A stretch of 27,886 nucleotides of DNA from an uncultured bacterium (GCA_905216075.1 CAJMSO010000004.1:1-27886), one strand, 5' to 3'. Shown: positions 1 to 8,405, counted from the first letter of the stretch. The notes: generated by a model from the letters alone, not told the origin. Translations and numbers: made by a program.

Positions 1-52
1 CATCCAATCCAGTCTCGTATTGTCCGCTCGGCCCCATCGCCCGAATCGCCAT
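1..52 (-). CDS. 5' end of a divergent gene, product not recognised (partial)
   Basis: An ATG at 52 on the minus strand is preceded by AAGGAG at 65-60 with a 7-nt spacer, and the frame stays open to the window edge. Only 17 residues are visible (MAIRAMGPSGQYETGLD). This is too short for me to name a family. The good ribosome binding site and the divergent position relative to the penicillin-binding protein gene support a real start; the product is unknown. Confidence 0.5.
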   Translation of the reverse strand, partial: MAIRAMGPSGQYETGLD

Positions 53-214
53 CGGCAAACTCCTTACCAAGGTATGCATTCACTCTGAAAAATGCCGTCT
101 TCCAGCATACACGAGGCCTCGCGCGCCCCGTTTGGTTTATCGTGTAATAACTTATGTCCATCCTGCCCCGACGGCACATCCGCCGTCCGGCACGACATAC
201 CTGGAGGTCAATAT

Positions 215-2404
215 ATGGGTCCTCGCCAACGACAGGGACGCAGCCGTTCAAAGACGCATGCCCTGCCCATAATCCTGCTCTCGTTTTTGGGCTTTTTGCT
301 TATCGCGGGCGTGGCGTTTGGCATCGGCATGGTCGGCAACGTCAACCGCTGGCTGTCCGATCTGCCCGACTACACCGACGCCAACGCGTATCTGGTGAGC
401 GAGCCCACCGAGATCGTCGACTGCAACGGCAACAAGATCGCAAGCTTCTACACGCAAAACCGCAAGTCCATCACCAAGGACGAGGTCTCCCCCTACGTGC
501 TGCAGGGCACCGTTGACGTCGAGGACGAGCGCTTCTACGAGCACGGCGGTATCGACCTGTGGGGTATCGCGCGTGCTGCGGTGGCAACCCTCGGCGGCGG
601 GCACGAAGGCGCCTCGACTATCACCCAGCAGCTGGTGCGCAACACCATCCTGCAGGAGGAGCAGTTCGACTCGACCATCGAGCGTAAGGTGCGCGAGGCC
701 TACATCGCCGTAAAGATGGAGGACATGTACTCCAAAGACGAGATCCTCATGATGTACCTCAACACCATCTATTACGGCCACGGCGCCTACGGTATCGAGG
801 CCGCCGCCGAGACCTACCTATCCAAGAGCGCCGCCGACCTCACCCTGAGCGAAGCCGCGCTGCTCATCGGCCTTCCCAACTCGCCTTCGCAGTACGACCC
901 CACGGTCAATCCCGACCTGGCACTGTCTCGCCGCAACAAGGTCCTCGACAACATGCTGCGCCTGGGCGACATCACCCAGGAGGAGCACGATGCCGCACAG
1001 GCCGAGCCCATCACCCTCAACGTGACCGAGATTTCGGGCAGCGGCGTCGACGTATACTCGCAGCCCTACTTTGTCGCCTATGTTAAGCAGCTGCTGGAGC
1101 AGGAGTTCTCGACCGACGTGCTCTTTAAGGGCGGCCTGACCGTCAAGACCACCATCGACCCCACGATGCAGCAGGTGGCAGAGGAGGCTGTGCGCTCGCA
1201 GCTCGACACGCTTTCGCTCGACGGCCTGGACATGGGCATGGTCGTCGTTGACCCCAAGACCGGCTACATCAAGTGCATGGTAGGCGGCTACGACTACAAC
1301 GCCGACGAGAATCACGTGAACCACGCTACGGCAAAGCGCCCCGTGGGCTCCACGTTTAAGGCCTTTACGCTGGCGACTGCCATCCAAAACGGTATGAACC
1401 CCAACGTCACCCTCAACTGCAACTCGCCGCTCAAGGCCAAGGGCACCACGACCGAGGTGCAAAACTACGGCAACCAGAGCTATGGCAACATCACGCTTAA
1501 GCAGGCAACGGCATACTCATCCAACACCGGCTACATTCAGGTGGCCGAAGCCATCGGCAATGACAAGATCATGTCGCTCGTCAAAAAGCTCGGCATCGAT
1601 CCCGCCAAGGACAATATCGAGGACGTTCCCGTCATGACGCTCGGCACCGGGTCCATCTCACCGCTCGAGATGGCATCGGCCTACGCAACGTTTGCCAACG
1701 GTGGCTACTACCGTCAGCCCATCGCCATTACCGAGATCGACTCGCGTACCGGCTCGGTTCTGTACCAGCACACCGACAATCCCACGCAGGTGCTCACCGA
1801 AGGCGAGGCTGCCGCGGTTACCGATGTTCTATCCGGCGTCATGCAGGGCAGCGGCACGGGTGCCGCCGGCGCGCTGAACGTCAACCAGCCCTATGCCGGC
1901 AAGACGGGCACCACTGACAACACCACCAACCTGTGGTTCTGCGGCTTCACGCCGCAACTGACATGCGCCCTGTGGACCGGTTATTCCGCAGGCGAGATTC
2001 CCATCCAAAAGTACGGTTCGGACCTGCTGGGCGACAGCACCAACCTGCCCGTCTTTAAGAAGTTCATGAACACCGTTCTTGCGGGCACCGAGCGCGAGGA
2101 ATTCTCGACCGGAACGGCTCCCACGTACAAGAACAATAACGTCTGGAAGTTCTACGGCACAAACAACAAAAAGAAAGACGAAGAGGATAAAGACGAGGGA
2201 AAAGAAGAGGAAGAGACCACGACCACCACAACGACAACGACAACGACAACCACTGAAACCCCGGGCGGCAACACCACCGGCGATAGCGGTACGACAGGTG
2301 GCGACGGTGGCACGGGTGGCGATGGCGACACGGGTGGCGACGGTGGCACGCCGACGCCTACCCCCGATCCTACGCCCACGCCCAACCCCTCTACGGGCCA
2401 GTAG
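215..2404 (+). CDS. Class A penicillin-binding protein (bifunctional transglycosylase/transpeptidase, PBP1A-like)
   Basis: It polymerises and cross-links peptidoglycan at the outer face of the membrane. I start it at the ATG at 215 (729 aa), because GGAGG lies 7 nt upstream. A longer open frame from 92 would add 41 residues before the membrane anchor and has no comparable site. Residues 1-15 are basic, and 17-43 form one transmembrane anchor. The GT51 glycosyltransferase domain spans about 60-230, with E103 and H110 in EDERFYEHGG and GASTITQQL at 132. The transpeptidase domain spans about 330-620, with S379-TF-K382, S435-S-N437 and K563-T-G565. Residues 652-667 are Lys/Glu/Asp rich, followed by 13 threonines (668-680), a Gly/Asp tandem repeat and a Pro/Thr end. 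That tail probably extends into the wall. A strong terminator follows, so the gene is probably transcribed alone. Confidence 0.95.
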   Translation: MGPRQRQGRSRSKTHALPIILLSFLGFLLIAGVAFGIGMVGNVNRWLSDLPDYTDANAYLVSEPTEIVDCNGNKIASFYTQNRKSITKDEVSPYVLQGTVDVEDERFYEHGGIDLWGIARAAVATLGGGHEGASTITQQLVRNTILQEEQFDSTIERKVREAYIAVKMEDMYSKDEILMMYLNTIYYGHGAYGIEAAAETYLSKSAADLTLSEAALLIGLPNSPSQYDPTVNPDLALSRRNKVLDNMLRLGDITQEEHDAAQAEPITLNVTEISGSGVDVYSQPYFVAYVKQLLEQEFSTDVLFKGGLTVKTTIDPTMQQVAEEAVRSQLDTLSLDGLDMGMVVVDPKTGYIKCMVGGYDYNADENHVNHATAKRPVGSTFKAFTLATAIQNGMNPNVTLNCNSPLKAKGTTTEVQNYGNQSYGNITLKQATAYSSNTGYIQVAEAIGNDKIMSLVKKLGIDPAKDNIEDVPVMTLGTGSISPLEMASAYATFANGGYYRQPIAITEIDSRTGSVLYQHTDNPTQVLTEGEAAAVTDVLSGVMQGSGTGAAGALNVNQPYAGKTGTTDNTTNLWFCGFTPQLTCALWTGYSAGEIPIQKYGSDLLGDSTNLPVFKKFMNTVLAGTEREEFSTGTAPTYKNNNVWKFYGTNNKKKDEEDKDEGKEEEETTTTTTTTTTTTTETPGGNTTGDSGTTGGDGGTGGDGDTGGDGGTPTPTPDPTPTPNPSTGQ
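2297..2350 (+). repeat. Three tandem 18-bp repeats inside the PBP tail
   Basis: Three consecutive 18-bp units start at 2297, 2315 and 2333; the first reads GGTGGCGACGGTGGCACG. They encode GGDGGT, GGDGDT, GGDGGT. Units 1 and 3 are identical and unit 2 differs at a few positions. The unit is a multiple of three, so copy-number change would keep the frame. Confidence 0.85.
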
Positions 2405-2430
2405 ACGCAAGGCGGCATCTGACACCAAGG

Positions 2431-2470
2431 CGCCCGAGCAGCACGTACGCTGCTCGGGCGCTTCTTTATT
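2431..2470 (+). terminator. Intrinsic terminator of the PBP gene
   Basis: A perfect 12-bp stem (CGCCCGAGCAGC at 2431-2442 with GCTGCTCGGGCG at 2449-2460) closes a 6-nt ACGTAC loop and is followed by CTTCTTTATT. It begins 26 nt after the PBP stop codon. Confidence 0.85.
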
Positions 2471-2540
2471 TCGGCAGATGCCACAAGATGCCACGACGGC
2501 CCCGGCTGCAGGACCGATAGAGCAACGGGTGCCGGCATGC

Positions 2541-2568
2541 AAAAGGGCGCTGACCTTCGTCAACGCCC
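2541..2568 (-). terminator. Intrinsic terminator of argR
   Basis: On the minus strand, GGGCGTTGAC (2568-2559) pairs with GTCAGCGCCC (2554-2545) around a GAAG loop, with one T-G wobble, and is followed by TTTT (2544-2541). It lies about 50 nt past the argR stop codon, back to back with the PBP terminator. Confidence 0.8.
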
Positions 2569-2619
2569 TCGGCAATTACCTATAGCAACAATCGGCACAG
2601 CAGCAGCGCCACGCATCCC

Positions 2620-3057
2620 CTACTTGTGAGAGTTACTCAGCTTGTTGATGAGCGCTTCAAGGCGTTCGCCGTCCTCGGCCGTCTGCGCAATGACTAAGAT
2701 CGTGTCGTTGCCGGCAAGCGAGCCAAGCACGTCGGGCAGCTCCGCGGCATCGACCGCTGCGGCAATACCAGAAGCCGTACCGGGCTGTGCCTTGATCATA
2801 ACCAGATTATCGGTGCGCAGTACGCCGGTAACCAACTCGGAAACCATGCGCTGCAGATGCAGGTCCTCGGCAAGGACATAGATGCCCTCGGGGAGCTTAC
2901 GCAGTCCCATGTCCGCGATGTCGCGCGAAACGGTCGCCTGCGTGCAATCGAAACCCATGGCGCGGAGCTCGTCTACCAAAACGCGCTGCGTACGTACGTC
3001 CTTATTGCGAACAATATCTCTGATGGCATCCTGGCGCCCATTGCGTTTTTTGGCCAT
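2620..3057 (-). CDS. argR: Arginine repressor ArgR
   Basis: This is a hexameric, arginine-dependent DNA-binding regulator of arginine biosynthesis and catabolism. I start it at the ATG at 3057 (145 aa), preceded by GGAGTGAGG; the alternative start 11 codons upstream has no better site. Residues 1-70 form the winged helix-turn-helix, with the recognition helix around CTQATVSRDI. Residues about 80-145 form the arginine-binding oligomerisation core, with GTASGIAAAVDAAE and LAGNDTILVI. No arginine biosynthesis gene is adjacent, so it acts in trans. The carbamoyl-phosphate and carbamate kinase genes further along this window are possible targets, but nothing here proves it. It has its own terminator, and its upstream region contains a palindrome. 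Confidence 0.93.
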   Translation of the reverse strand: MAKKRNGRQDAIRDIVRNKDVRTQRVLVDELRAMGFDCTQATVSRDIADMGLRKLPEGIYVLAEDLHLQRMVSELVTGVLRTDNLVMIKAQPGTASGIAAAVDAAELPDVLGSLAGNDTILVIAQTAEDGERLEALINKLSNSHK

Positions 3058-3087
3058 ACAAAACCTCACTCCAAAAGATGGCGGAGA

Positions 3088-3104
3088 CAATCACTTAGTG
3101 ATTG
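3088..3104 (-). promoter_or_regulatory. Palindrome upstream of argR (candidate operator)
   Basis: CAATCAC-TTA-GTGATTG is a perfect 7-bp inverted repeat with a 3-nt centre, 31 bp upstream of the argR start. On the minus strand two TATTCA motifs, the half-site type of ARG boxes, occur just upstream (about 3107-3102 and 3138-3133). Autoregulation by ArgR is plausible but inferred. Confidence 0.4.
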
Positions 3105-3189
3105 AATAGTTTAGCGCTATTTGAGGGTTTTAGTGAATAAGAACGCATTTCGAAACAATTCCATGCAATTAATTTCGAAAATCACGCTA

Positions 3190-4266
3190 CTAGACAGTCC
3201 TGACGCCCGAACGATTGAAAAAGGCCGCCAGATGCGTATACAACGCACACCGCATAGGCTTGGCACCAGCTATCGAACCATAGAGCAGACCTAGGCCACG
3301 ATGATTGCCCTTAAGGGCCGCAACCATCTGACGGGTACGCTGTGCTTCGAGCATATCATGCAAACGGGCCGAACGCTCTATTGAAGACACCCCATGGGGG
3401 CTCAGACACAAATTTTCGATGCAGGCAACCAGGCTGGCGTAGTAATACCGCTGGCAGACCAGCTTCAACTGATCGCCACCGCCCGCGACGGCAAGCGAGT
3501 CGGCAAGCCTGTCGAGCGCCCCGATATCATCAGAAAGCCTGGCAAACATCGTGGGGTCAAACGTCTCCGTAATCGACGGCGCCACTGCATGAAAACGGGC
3601 ACGGCCACATCCCGAAACGCGCTTTGCCTGCGAAAGCGCGAACGTCAAAAAAGACACCGTGCGAAACGCATCGCCATGCGCAAGGCACGCCTCAAAAAGG
3701 GCGCGATCATACAGCACGCCGGAGGTCTGTCGGATTAAACCACAGGAAACCAATTGGGTCAGGCAAGCCGCCCGGTCCTCATCTTCAGAAACGGATGTTG
3801 CGTCCAAAACTCGGGAATGACGTTCGCGGTGAACATCGTAGCGATCGAGCGAAACAGAGGGAAACACGATGTCAGCAGAAGCGTCGCAGGAGCTTTCGAC
3901 CATCTGCGAAAGGGACTGCGGCGCAAACCACTCATTGGCATTCATCGCAATGATCTGGGAGCCGCGCGAAGCCGCAAAGCCAGCACGCAGGCAGGCGCCA
4001 GGCACTGGGTCCTCAACATCAATCAAATCAATATGAATGTCTCTGTCGGCAGCAACTTCGAGCGAATGACGCACACCAGCTACCACGCCGCGGCGAACGA
4101 CGACAATCTGCAAATCGTAGAGGTCTTGGTTCTGGATGCTCTCGAGAGCGCGCATCGTATAACTGGGCGAACCCTCAACAATCAGGATCACCGAAAGTCG
4201 CGGATGCGAACCACGTCGAACCAAGTTTTCCGTCCTCTCGACAGCCAGTAACAAACTGCCGTTCAT
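3190..4266 (-). CDS. Degenerate GT-A (family 2-like) glycosyltransferase
   Basis: I start it at the ATG at 4266 (358 aa) with GGGGTG just upstream; a TTG five codons earlier is the alternative. Residues 24-58 (LSVILIVEG, then ALESIQNQDLYDLQIVVV) match the opening beta-alpha-beta of family-2 glycosyltransferases. IIAMNANEWFAPQSL at 105-119 aligns with the segment that normally carries the metal-binding acidic DxD, here replaced by NANE. The C-terminal half (about 150-358) has no motif I recognise, no transmembrane segment and no signal peptide. It may be an inactive or altered transferase, or a regulator built on the same fold. It lies between truA and argR on the same strand, and the substrate is unknown. 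Confidence 0.65.
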   Translation of the reverse strand: MNGSLLLAVERTENLVRRGSHPRLSVILIVEGSPSYTMRALESIQNQDLYDLQIVVVRRGVVAGVRHSLEVAADRDIHIDLIDVEDPVPGACLRAGFAASRGSQIIAMNANEWFAPQSLSQMVESSCDASADIVFPSVSLDRYDVHRERHSRVLDATSVSEDEDRAACLTQLVSCGLIRQTSGVLYDRALFEACLAHGDAFRTVSFLTFALSQAKRVSGCGRARFHAVAPSITETFDPTMFARLSDDIGALDRLADSLAVAGGGDQLKLVCQRYYYASLVACIENLCLSPHGVSSIERSARLHDMLEAQRTRQMVAALKGNHRGLGLLYGSIAGAKPMRCALYTHLAAFFNRSGVRTV

Positions 4267-4385
4267 GGTACACCCCGTCAATTAATGCGGATGGTCGCCC
4301 GTCGCGATGCACGTCAAGAACAGATGTTGCACACGCCCCGCTCACAGGCGCTGCACACAAAGATCGCCGTCAGGCAGTCACTTCC

Positions 4386-5210
4386 CTAATCGAGCACCAC
4401 AAGCTCGGTGGGGTCGTAATCCACGCCCATAAAGGTAAGACCGCATGCGGGCGCCGTAGGACCGGCAGCGGAGCGATCGCAGGCATCAATTACCTCACGC
4501 ATCCACTCGGGATCGCGGCGATGCATGCCGATCTCGACAAGGGTGCCCACAATGGTTCGCACCATCGAATGCAAAAACGCATTGCCCTCGATGGTAAACG
4601 TGAGGATGTCCTCGCCAAAGGCGACCTCATGGCCAAACTCAGCACGCATTACGCAGCGGTGCGTAGGTTTGCCCACGGCAGAGGCGACCTTGCAAAAGCT
4701 CTTAAAGTCCTGCTCGCCCAAAAGCGCAGGGCAGGCGGCCGCCATCGCATCGACGTCGAGGGGATAGCGATGCCACCACACTGCACCGCGTGACAGCACG
4801 GGCCGCGCATCACGGTCGGCAATGCGATAGGTGTAAGTGCGAGAGCGCGCGTCAAAACGTGCAGAAAAGTCCTTACGAGCCTTGTAGACCTCGTTTATGG
4901 CGATATCTTTGCCCAGGAGGGCATCCATAGCCCTCAGCCACCTACGGCGCGTATACGCAAGCTCAGCGTCCGTTACGGGCACGCTGATGTATTGGGCCAC
5001 CGCATGAACGCCGGCATCGGTACGCCCCGCGCACGTCAGATCGATTGGGCGGCGCAGCAACGTCTCAATGGCACGGCGTAGCTCGCCCGCGACCGTCGTC
5101 TGGCCCGGCTGCTCGGCAAATCCGCTATAGGAGGAGCCATCGTAGGCCACGCGAAATACAAGGGTGGCGTCAAGCTCGGGGGTCAAATTGAAATCAGACG
5201 GCGCAGTCAT
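4386..5210 (-). CDS. truA: tRNA pseudouridine(38-40) synthase TruA
   Basis: It converts uridines 38-40 of the tRNA anticodon arm to pseudouridine in the cytoplasm. The ATG at 5210 (274 aa) has GGGAGC close upstream; the frame extends five codons further without support. The catalytic aspartate is D65 in AGRTDAGVHA, and the RNA-binding segments KDFSARFDARSRTYTYRI and FLHSMVRTIVGTLVEIG are present. Length is normal for the family. truA follows the ribosomal operon in many Gram-positive bacteria. Here it starts 36 nt beyond the operon terminator, so it is expressed either by read-through or from an undetected promoter in the short gap. Confidence 0.95.
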   Translation of the reverse strand: MTAPSDFNLTPELDATLVFRVAYDGSSYSGFAEQPGQTTVAGELRRAIETLLRRPIDLTCAGRTDAGVHAVAQYISVPVTDAELAYTRRRWLRAMDALLGKDIAINEVYKARKDFSARFDARSRTYTYRIADRDARPVLSRGAVWWHRYPLDVDAMAAACPALLGEQDFKSFCKVASAVGKPTHRCVMRAEFGHEVAFGEDILTFTIEGNAFLHSMVRTIVGTLVEIGMHRRDPEWMREVIDACDRSAAGPTAPACGLTFMGVDYDPTELVVLD

Positions 5211-5245
5211 GGGCGCTCCCAACAAACTAGCAACGGTATTGCGAC

Positions 5246-5276
5246 AAAAAAAGAGGGGTACGCGAACGTACCCCTC
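5246..5276 (-). terminator. Intrinsic terminator ending the ribosomal operon
   Basis: On the minus strand, a perfect 10-bp stem GAGGGGTACG (5276-5267) / CGTACCCCTC (5262-5253) closes a TTCG tetraloop and is followed by seven T residues (5252-5246). It lies 26 nt past the rplQ stop codon. This is the strongest terminator in the window. Confidence 0.92.
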
Positions 5277-5302
5277 GAATATAGCCTATGCAGACAGAAT
5301 GT

Positions 5303-5770
5303 CTACTCAGCGGTCTCCTCAGCAGGAGCCTCCTCGACAGCCTCGACCTTCTTGGGAGCAGCGGCCTTCTTGGGGGCCGGAGCAGCCTTCTTGGCCTTAG
5401 GCGTGCAAGGCTCGGTGACGAGCTCCATGATAACGATAGGAGCGTTATCGCCCTTACGGTTACCGAGCTTCATGATGCGGGTGTAACCGCCGTTGCGGTC
5501 CTGCCACATGCCCTGAGCAGCCTTGTCGAAGATCTCGGCAACGAGCTGCTTATCGCCGAGCTTGGCGATAGCCAGACGACGAGAGTGCAGGTCGCCCTTC
5601 TTAGCCCAGGTGATGATCGGGTCGACGACCGAACGCAGCGCCTTAGCGCGGGTCTCGGTGGTCTTGATGCGGTCGTTCTCGAAGAGGGCCTTAGCAAGGC
5701 TCTTCTTCATGGCCTTGGTGTGGCTCGCATCGGTGCCGAGCTTCAGGCCCTTCTTAACGTTGTGACGCAT
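5303..5770 (-). CDS. rplQ: 50S ribosomal protein L17
   Basis: L17 is a large-subunit protein near the peptide exit tunnel. Residues 1-116 match the family: MRHNVKKGLKLGTDASHTKA at the start, then LFENDRIKTTETRAKALR and GYTRIMKLGNRKGDNAPIV. Residues about 120-155 are a low-complexity Ala/Lys/Pro stretch turning into an acidic Glu/Ala end. Such tails occur in actinobacterial L17 proteins and are probably disordered. It is the last gene of the operon, 30 nt downstream of rpoA, and is followed by the terminator at 5246-5276. Placement after rpoA is the standard bacterial order. Confidence 0.96.
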   Translation of the reverse strand: MRHNVKKGLKLGTDASHTKAMKKSLAKALFENDRIKTTETRAKALRSVVDPIITWAKKGDLHSRRLAIAKLGDKQLVAEIFDKAAQGMWQDRNGGYTRIMKLGNRKGDNAPIVIMELVTEPCTPKAKKAAPAPKKAAAPKKVEAVEEAPAEETAE

Positions 5771-5800
5771 GGTCTAGTTTCTCCTCAAATATGCGAAGCA

Positions 5801-6742
5801 TTAAGCCTTCAGGCTCAGGCCCATGGACTCAAGCTTGTCCTTCACTTCCTCGATCGACTTAACACCGAAGTTACGGATGTTGAGCAGATCGTTCTCCGAG
5901 AACTCAACGAGCTGACGGACCGAGTGAATGCTGGCGCGCTTAAGGCAGTTGTAGGAACGGACGGAAAGGTCCAGATCCTCGATCTGCTTGTCCAGCTCGG
6001 CGTTGTCGTTGGTGACCTCGGGAGCGAAGATCGAAGCCTCCTCCTCGACCTCGGGGGTCTCGGCAAGGTTCATAAAGGCGGCCATATGCTGGTTGATGAT
6101 ATTGGCAGCCTGGACCACGGCGTCGCGCGGGGCGATGGAACCGTTGGTCTCGATCTCGAGGACAAGGCGGTCGTAGTCGGTATGCTGGCCGACACGGCAA
6201 GCCTCAACGAGCTTGGCGCAACGGGACACCGGCGAGTACAGCGAGTCGACGTTGATCACACCGATGGGATCGTTGTCACGCTTGTTAGCCTCGCCAGAGA
6301 CATAGCCGCGGCCATAGCCGATGCGCATGCTCATGGTGAGATGGCCACCCTCGGTGAGCGTAGCAATGTGCTGCTCGGGGTTGACTAGCTCAAACTCGGA
6401 CGGAATAAAGAAGTCCGCACCGGTGACCTCGCAGGGGCCGTCAACCGAGATGGTGGCGGTCGCCTCGTCGGTCGTGCCGAGAGCCCTGAAGACAAGACCC
6501 TTGACATTCAGGACGATGTCGGTGACATCCTCGACCATGTTAGGGATGGTCATGAACTCGTGCTGCGCACCATCGATCTGAATGGCCTCGACGGCGGCAC
6601 CCTCGAGCGAGGACAGAAGAACACGACGAAGCGAGTTACCCAGCGTATCGCCGTAGCCACGCTCGAGCGGCTCGACGGAGACACGAGCAGAGGTCTCGTT
6701 AATCTCTTCGACCTGAACCTGAGGCCTAATGAATTCTGACAT
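5801..6742 (-). CDS. rpoA: DNA-directed RNA polymerase subunit alpha
   Basis: The alpha dimer nucleates RNA polymerase assembly, and its C-terminal domain contacts promoter UP elements and activators. At 313 aa it has normal length. Residues about 10-230 form the N-terminal assembly domain (LERGYGDTLGNSLRRVLLSS). A flexible acidic linker at about 232-250 is followed by the C-terminal domain, with DLDLSVRSYNCLKRA and LLNIRNFGVKSIEEVKDKL, where the DNA-contacting Arg and the helix-hairpin-helix lie. A ribosome binding site (GGAGG) precedes the ATG. It sits between rpsD and rplQ as in most bacteria. Confidence 0.97.
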   Translation of the reverse strand: MSEFIRPQVQVEEINETSARVSVEPLERGYGDTLGNSLRRVLLSSLEGAAVEAIQIDGAQHEFMTIPNMVEDVTDIVLNVKGLVFRALGTTDEATATISVDGPCEVTGADFFIPSEFELVNPEQHIATLTEGGHLTMSMRIGYGRGYVSGEANKRDNDPIGVINVDSLYSPVSRCAKLVEACRVGQHTDYDRLVLEIETNGSIAPRDAVVQAANIINQHMAAFMNLAETPEVEEEASIFAPEVTNDNAELDKQIEDLDLSVRSYNCLKRASIHSVRQLVEFSENDLLNIRNFGVKSIEEVKDKLESMGLSLKA

Positions 6743-6774
6743 GTATTACCTCCAGCCTCAGCAGCCCGGATGGA

Positions 6775-7371
6775 CTACTTAGAGTAGAGCTCGACGATGA
6801 GCTGCTCGTTGATATCACCGCTGATCTGCTCACGCGTCGGCAGAGCGAGCACGTTACCAGACAGCTTCTCGATATCGACCTCGAGCCAGCCAGGGACCTC
6901 AAAGCGCTCGGAGGAAATCAGGGCCTCCTTGATGGGGAGGAGGTCACGGAACTTCTCGCCGACAGCGACGACGTCGCCGGCCTTGACGCGGTAGGACGGG
7001 ATGTCCACGCGCTTGCCGTTCACGGTGAAGTGACCGTGACGGACGGACTGACGAGCCTCTTTGCGGGTGCGGGCGAAGCCAAGACGGAAGACGACGTTGT
7101 CGAGGCGAGACTCAAGGATGATCATGAGGTTCTCACCGGTGACGCCGTTCATCTTACGGGCCTTGTTGAAGTAGCCGTGGAACTGCTTCTCCAGAACGCC
7201 ATAGATGAACTTGACCTTCTGCTTCTCACGCAGCTGCATGCCGTACTCAGATTCCTTGCGACGGCGCTTGGGCTGACGGATAGATTCCTTCTTGCTGCTG
7301 TAACCGAGCTCAGCGGGATCGATCCCGAGCTGACGGCAGCGCTTAAGAACAGGAGTCCTGTCGATTGCCAT
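6775..7371 (-). CDS. rpsD: 30S ribosomal protein S4 (zinc-free type)
   Basis: S4 is a primary 16S rRNA-binding assembly protein. At 198 aa it shows the S4 RNA-binding domain (ESRLDNVVFRLGFARTRKEA, VRHGHFTVNGKRVDIPSY) at about 90-155 and the conserved SEYGMQLREKQKVKFIYGV block. The N-terminus has a single cysteine (C12) and lacks the four-cysteine zinc finger of the zinc-containing form, so this is the C-minus version. In some bacteria S4 represses its own operon; no site for that is identified here. It lies between rpsK and rpoA, the usual alpha-operon order. Confidence 0.96.
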   Translation of the reverse strand: MAIDRTPVLKRCRQLGIDPAELGYSSKKESIRQPKRRRKESEYGMQLREKQKVKFIYGVLEKQFHGYFNKARKMNGVTGENLMIILESRLDNVVFRLGFARTRKEARQSVRHGHFTVNGKRVDIPSYRVKAGDVVAVGEKFRDLLPIKEALISSERFEVPGWLEVDIEKLSGNVLALPTREQISGDINEQLIVELYSK

Positions 7372-7390
7372 ATTGATACGATCCTTTCAG

Positions 7391-7795
7391 TTACACGCGG
7401 CGACGCTTCTTGGGGCGGCAGCCGTTGTGCGGAATGGGGGTCTTGTCCTGGATGCTCGAGACCTCGAGGCCAGCAGCCTGGAGGGAGCGGATGGCGGTCT
7501 CACGACCGGAGCCGGGGCCCTTGACGAAGACGGAAACCTTCTTCATACCGTGCTCCATGGCCTGCTTGGCAGCAGCCTCGGCAGCCATCTGGGCAGCGAA
7601 CGGCGTGGACTTACGGGAGCCCTTGAAGCCCACCTGGCCAGCCGACTTCCAGGAAATGACGTTGCCCTGGGGATCGGTGATCGAAACGATCGTGTTGTTG
7701 AACGTAGAACGAATGTGAGCCTGGCCCACGGAAATGTTCTTACGGTCCGCGCGCTTCAGACGGGCAGCGCGAACGTTCTTCTTAGCAGTAGCCAT
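7391..7795 (-). CDS. rpsK: 30S ribosomal protein S11
   Basis: S11 lies on the small-subunit platform near the mRNA exit. At 134 aa, the family core is complete: HIRSTFNNTIVSITDPQGNV, AGQVGFKGSRKSTPFAAQ, VFVKGPGSGRETAIRSL, and the arginine/lysine-rich end HNGCRPKKRRRV. The N-terminal 14 residues are basic. It starts 14 nt after the rpsM stop and is followed by rpsD after 19 nt, which suggests translational coupling within the alpha operon. Confidence 0.97.
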   Translation of the reverse strand: MATAKKNVRAARLKRADRKNISVGQAHIRSTFNNTIVSITDPQGNVISWKSAGQVGFKGSRKSTPFAAQMAAEAAAKQAMEHGMKKVSVFVKGPGSGRETAIRSLQAAGLEVSSIQDKTPIPHNGCRPKKRRRV

Positions 7796-7809
7796 CTATC
7801 TAGCGCTCC

Positions 7810-8184
7810 TTATTTCTTCTTCTTAGCACCGATCTGACGCTTCGGGCCCTTGCGGGTACGAGCGTTAGTGTGGGTGCGCTGGCCGCGGACCGGGAGGCCC
7901 TTGCGGTGACGAAGGCCGCGGTTGCAGCCGATGTCCATAAGGCGCTTGACGTTCTGGTTGCGCTCACGGCGGAGGTCGCCCTCAACCATGATCTGATTCT
8001 TATCGATATAATCGCGGATGGCGTTAACCTCATCCTCGGTGAGGTCCTTAACGCGCGTGTCCACGTTAACGTTGCACTCGACGCAAATCTTCGTCGCAGT
8101 GGTGCGGCCGATGCCGTAAATGTAGGTCAGACCGATCTCAACGCGCTTCTCACGCGGGAGGTCGACACCATTAATACGGGCCAA
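7810..8184 (-). CDS. rpsM: 30S ribosomal protein S13
   Basis: S13 is the head protein that contacts the P-site tRNA and forms a bridge to the large subunit. At 124 aa it is of normal length, with ARINGVDLPREKRVEIGLTY at the start, the helix-two-turn-helix IYGIGRTTA, and RGLRHRKGLPVRGQRTHTNA before a basic tail ending KKKK. It follows rpmJ by 14 nt. The rpmJ-rpsM-rpsK-rpsD-rpoA-rplQ order is the classic alpha operon. Confidence 0.97.
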   Translation of the reverse strand: MARINGVDLPREKRVEIGLTYIYGIGRTTATKICVECNVNVDTRVKDLTEDEVNAIRDYIDKNQIMVEGDLRRERNQNVKRLMDIGCNRGLRHRKGLPVRGQRTHTNARTRKGPKRQIGAKKKK

Positions 8185-8198
8185 CGTAGTCTCCTCTC

Positions 8199-8312
8199 TT
8201 AACCCTGACGCTGCTTATGACGGGGGTTCTCGCAAATGACGAGGACCTTGCCGTGGCGCCTAATGATTTTGCACTTATCGCACATCTTCTTGACCGAAGG
8301 ACGTACCTTCAT
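8199..8312 (-). CDS. rpmJ: 50S ribosomal protein L36
   Basis: This 37-codon gene runs from the ATG at 8312 to a TAA at 8201-8199. The protein begins MKVRPSVKKMCDKCKIIRR and ends NPRHKQRQG. The zinc-binding set is complete at C11, C14, C27 and H32, so this is the zinc-containing form of L36, a small protein near the peptidyl transferase centre. It sits between infA and rpsM, its standard place. The ATG is preceded by GGAAGAACG. Confidence 0.96.
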   Translation of the reverse strand: MKVRPSVKKMCDKCKIIRRHGKVLVICENPRHKQRQG

Positions 8313-8405
8313 CGTTCTTCCTTTCGGTAGCGCTCAAACTACTTCCCTACTATCTACTCGCCCAGCCGCAGGCGTTTAAAACTATGGCTGGTCTTCACAC
8401 GCAAA

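Noticed and set aside
92..214. Upstream extension of the PBP to the ATG at 92
   Set aside because: It would add a cysteine- and proline-rich stretch before the basic region and membrane anchor, and the GGAGG site clearly serves the ATG at 215.
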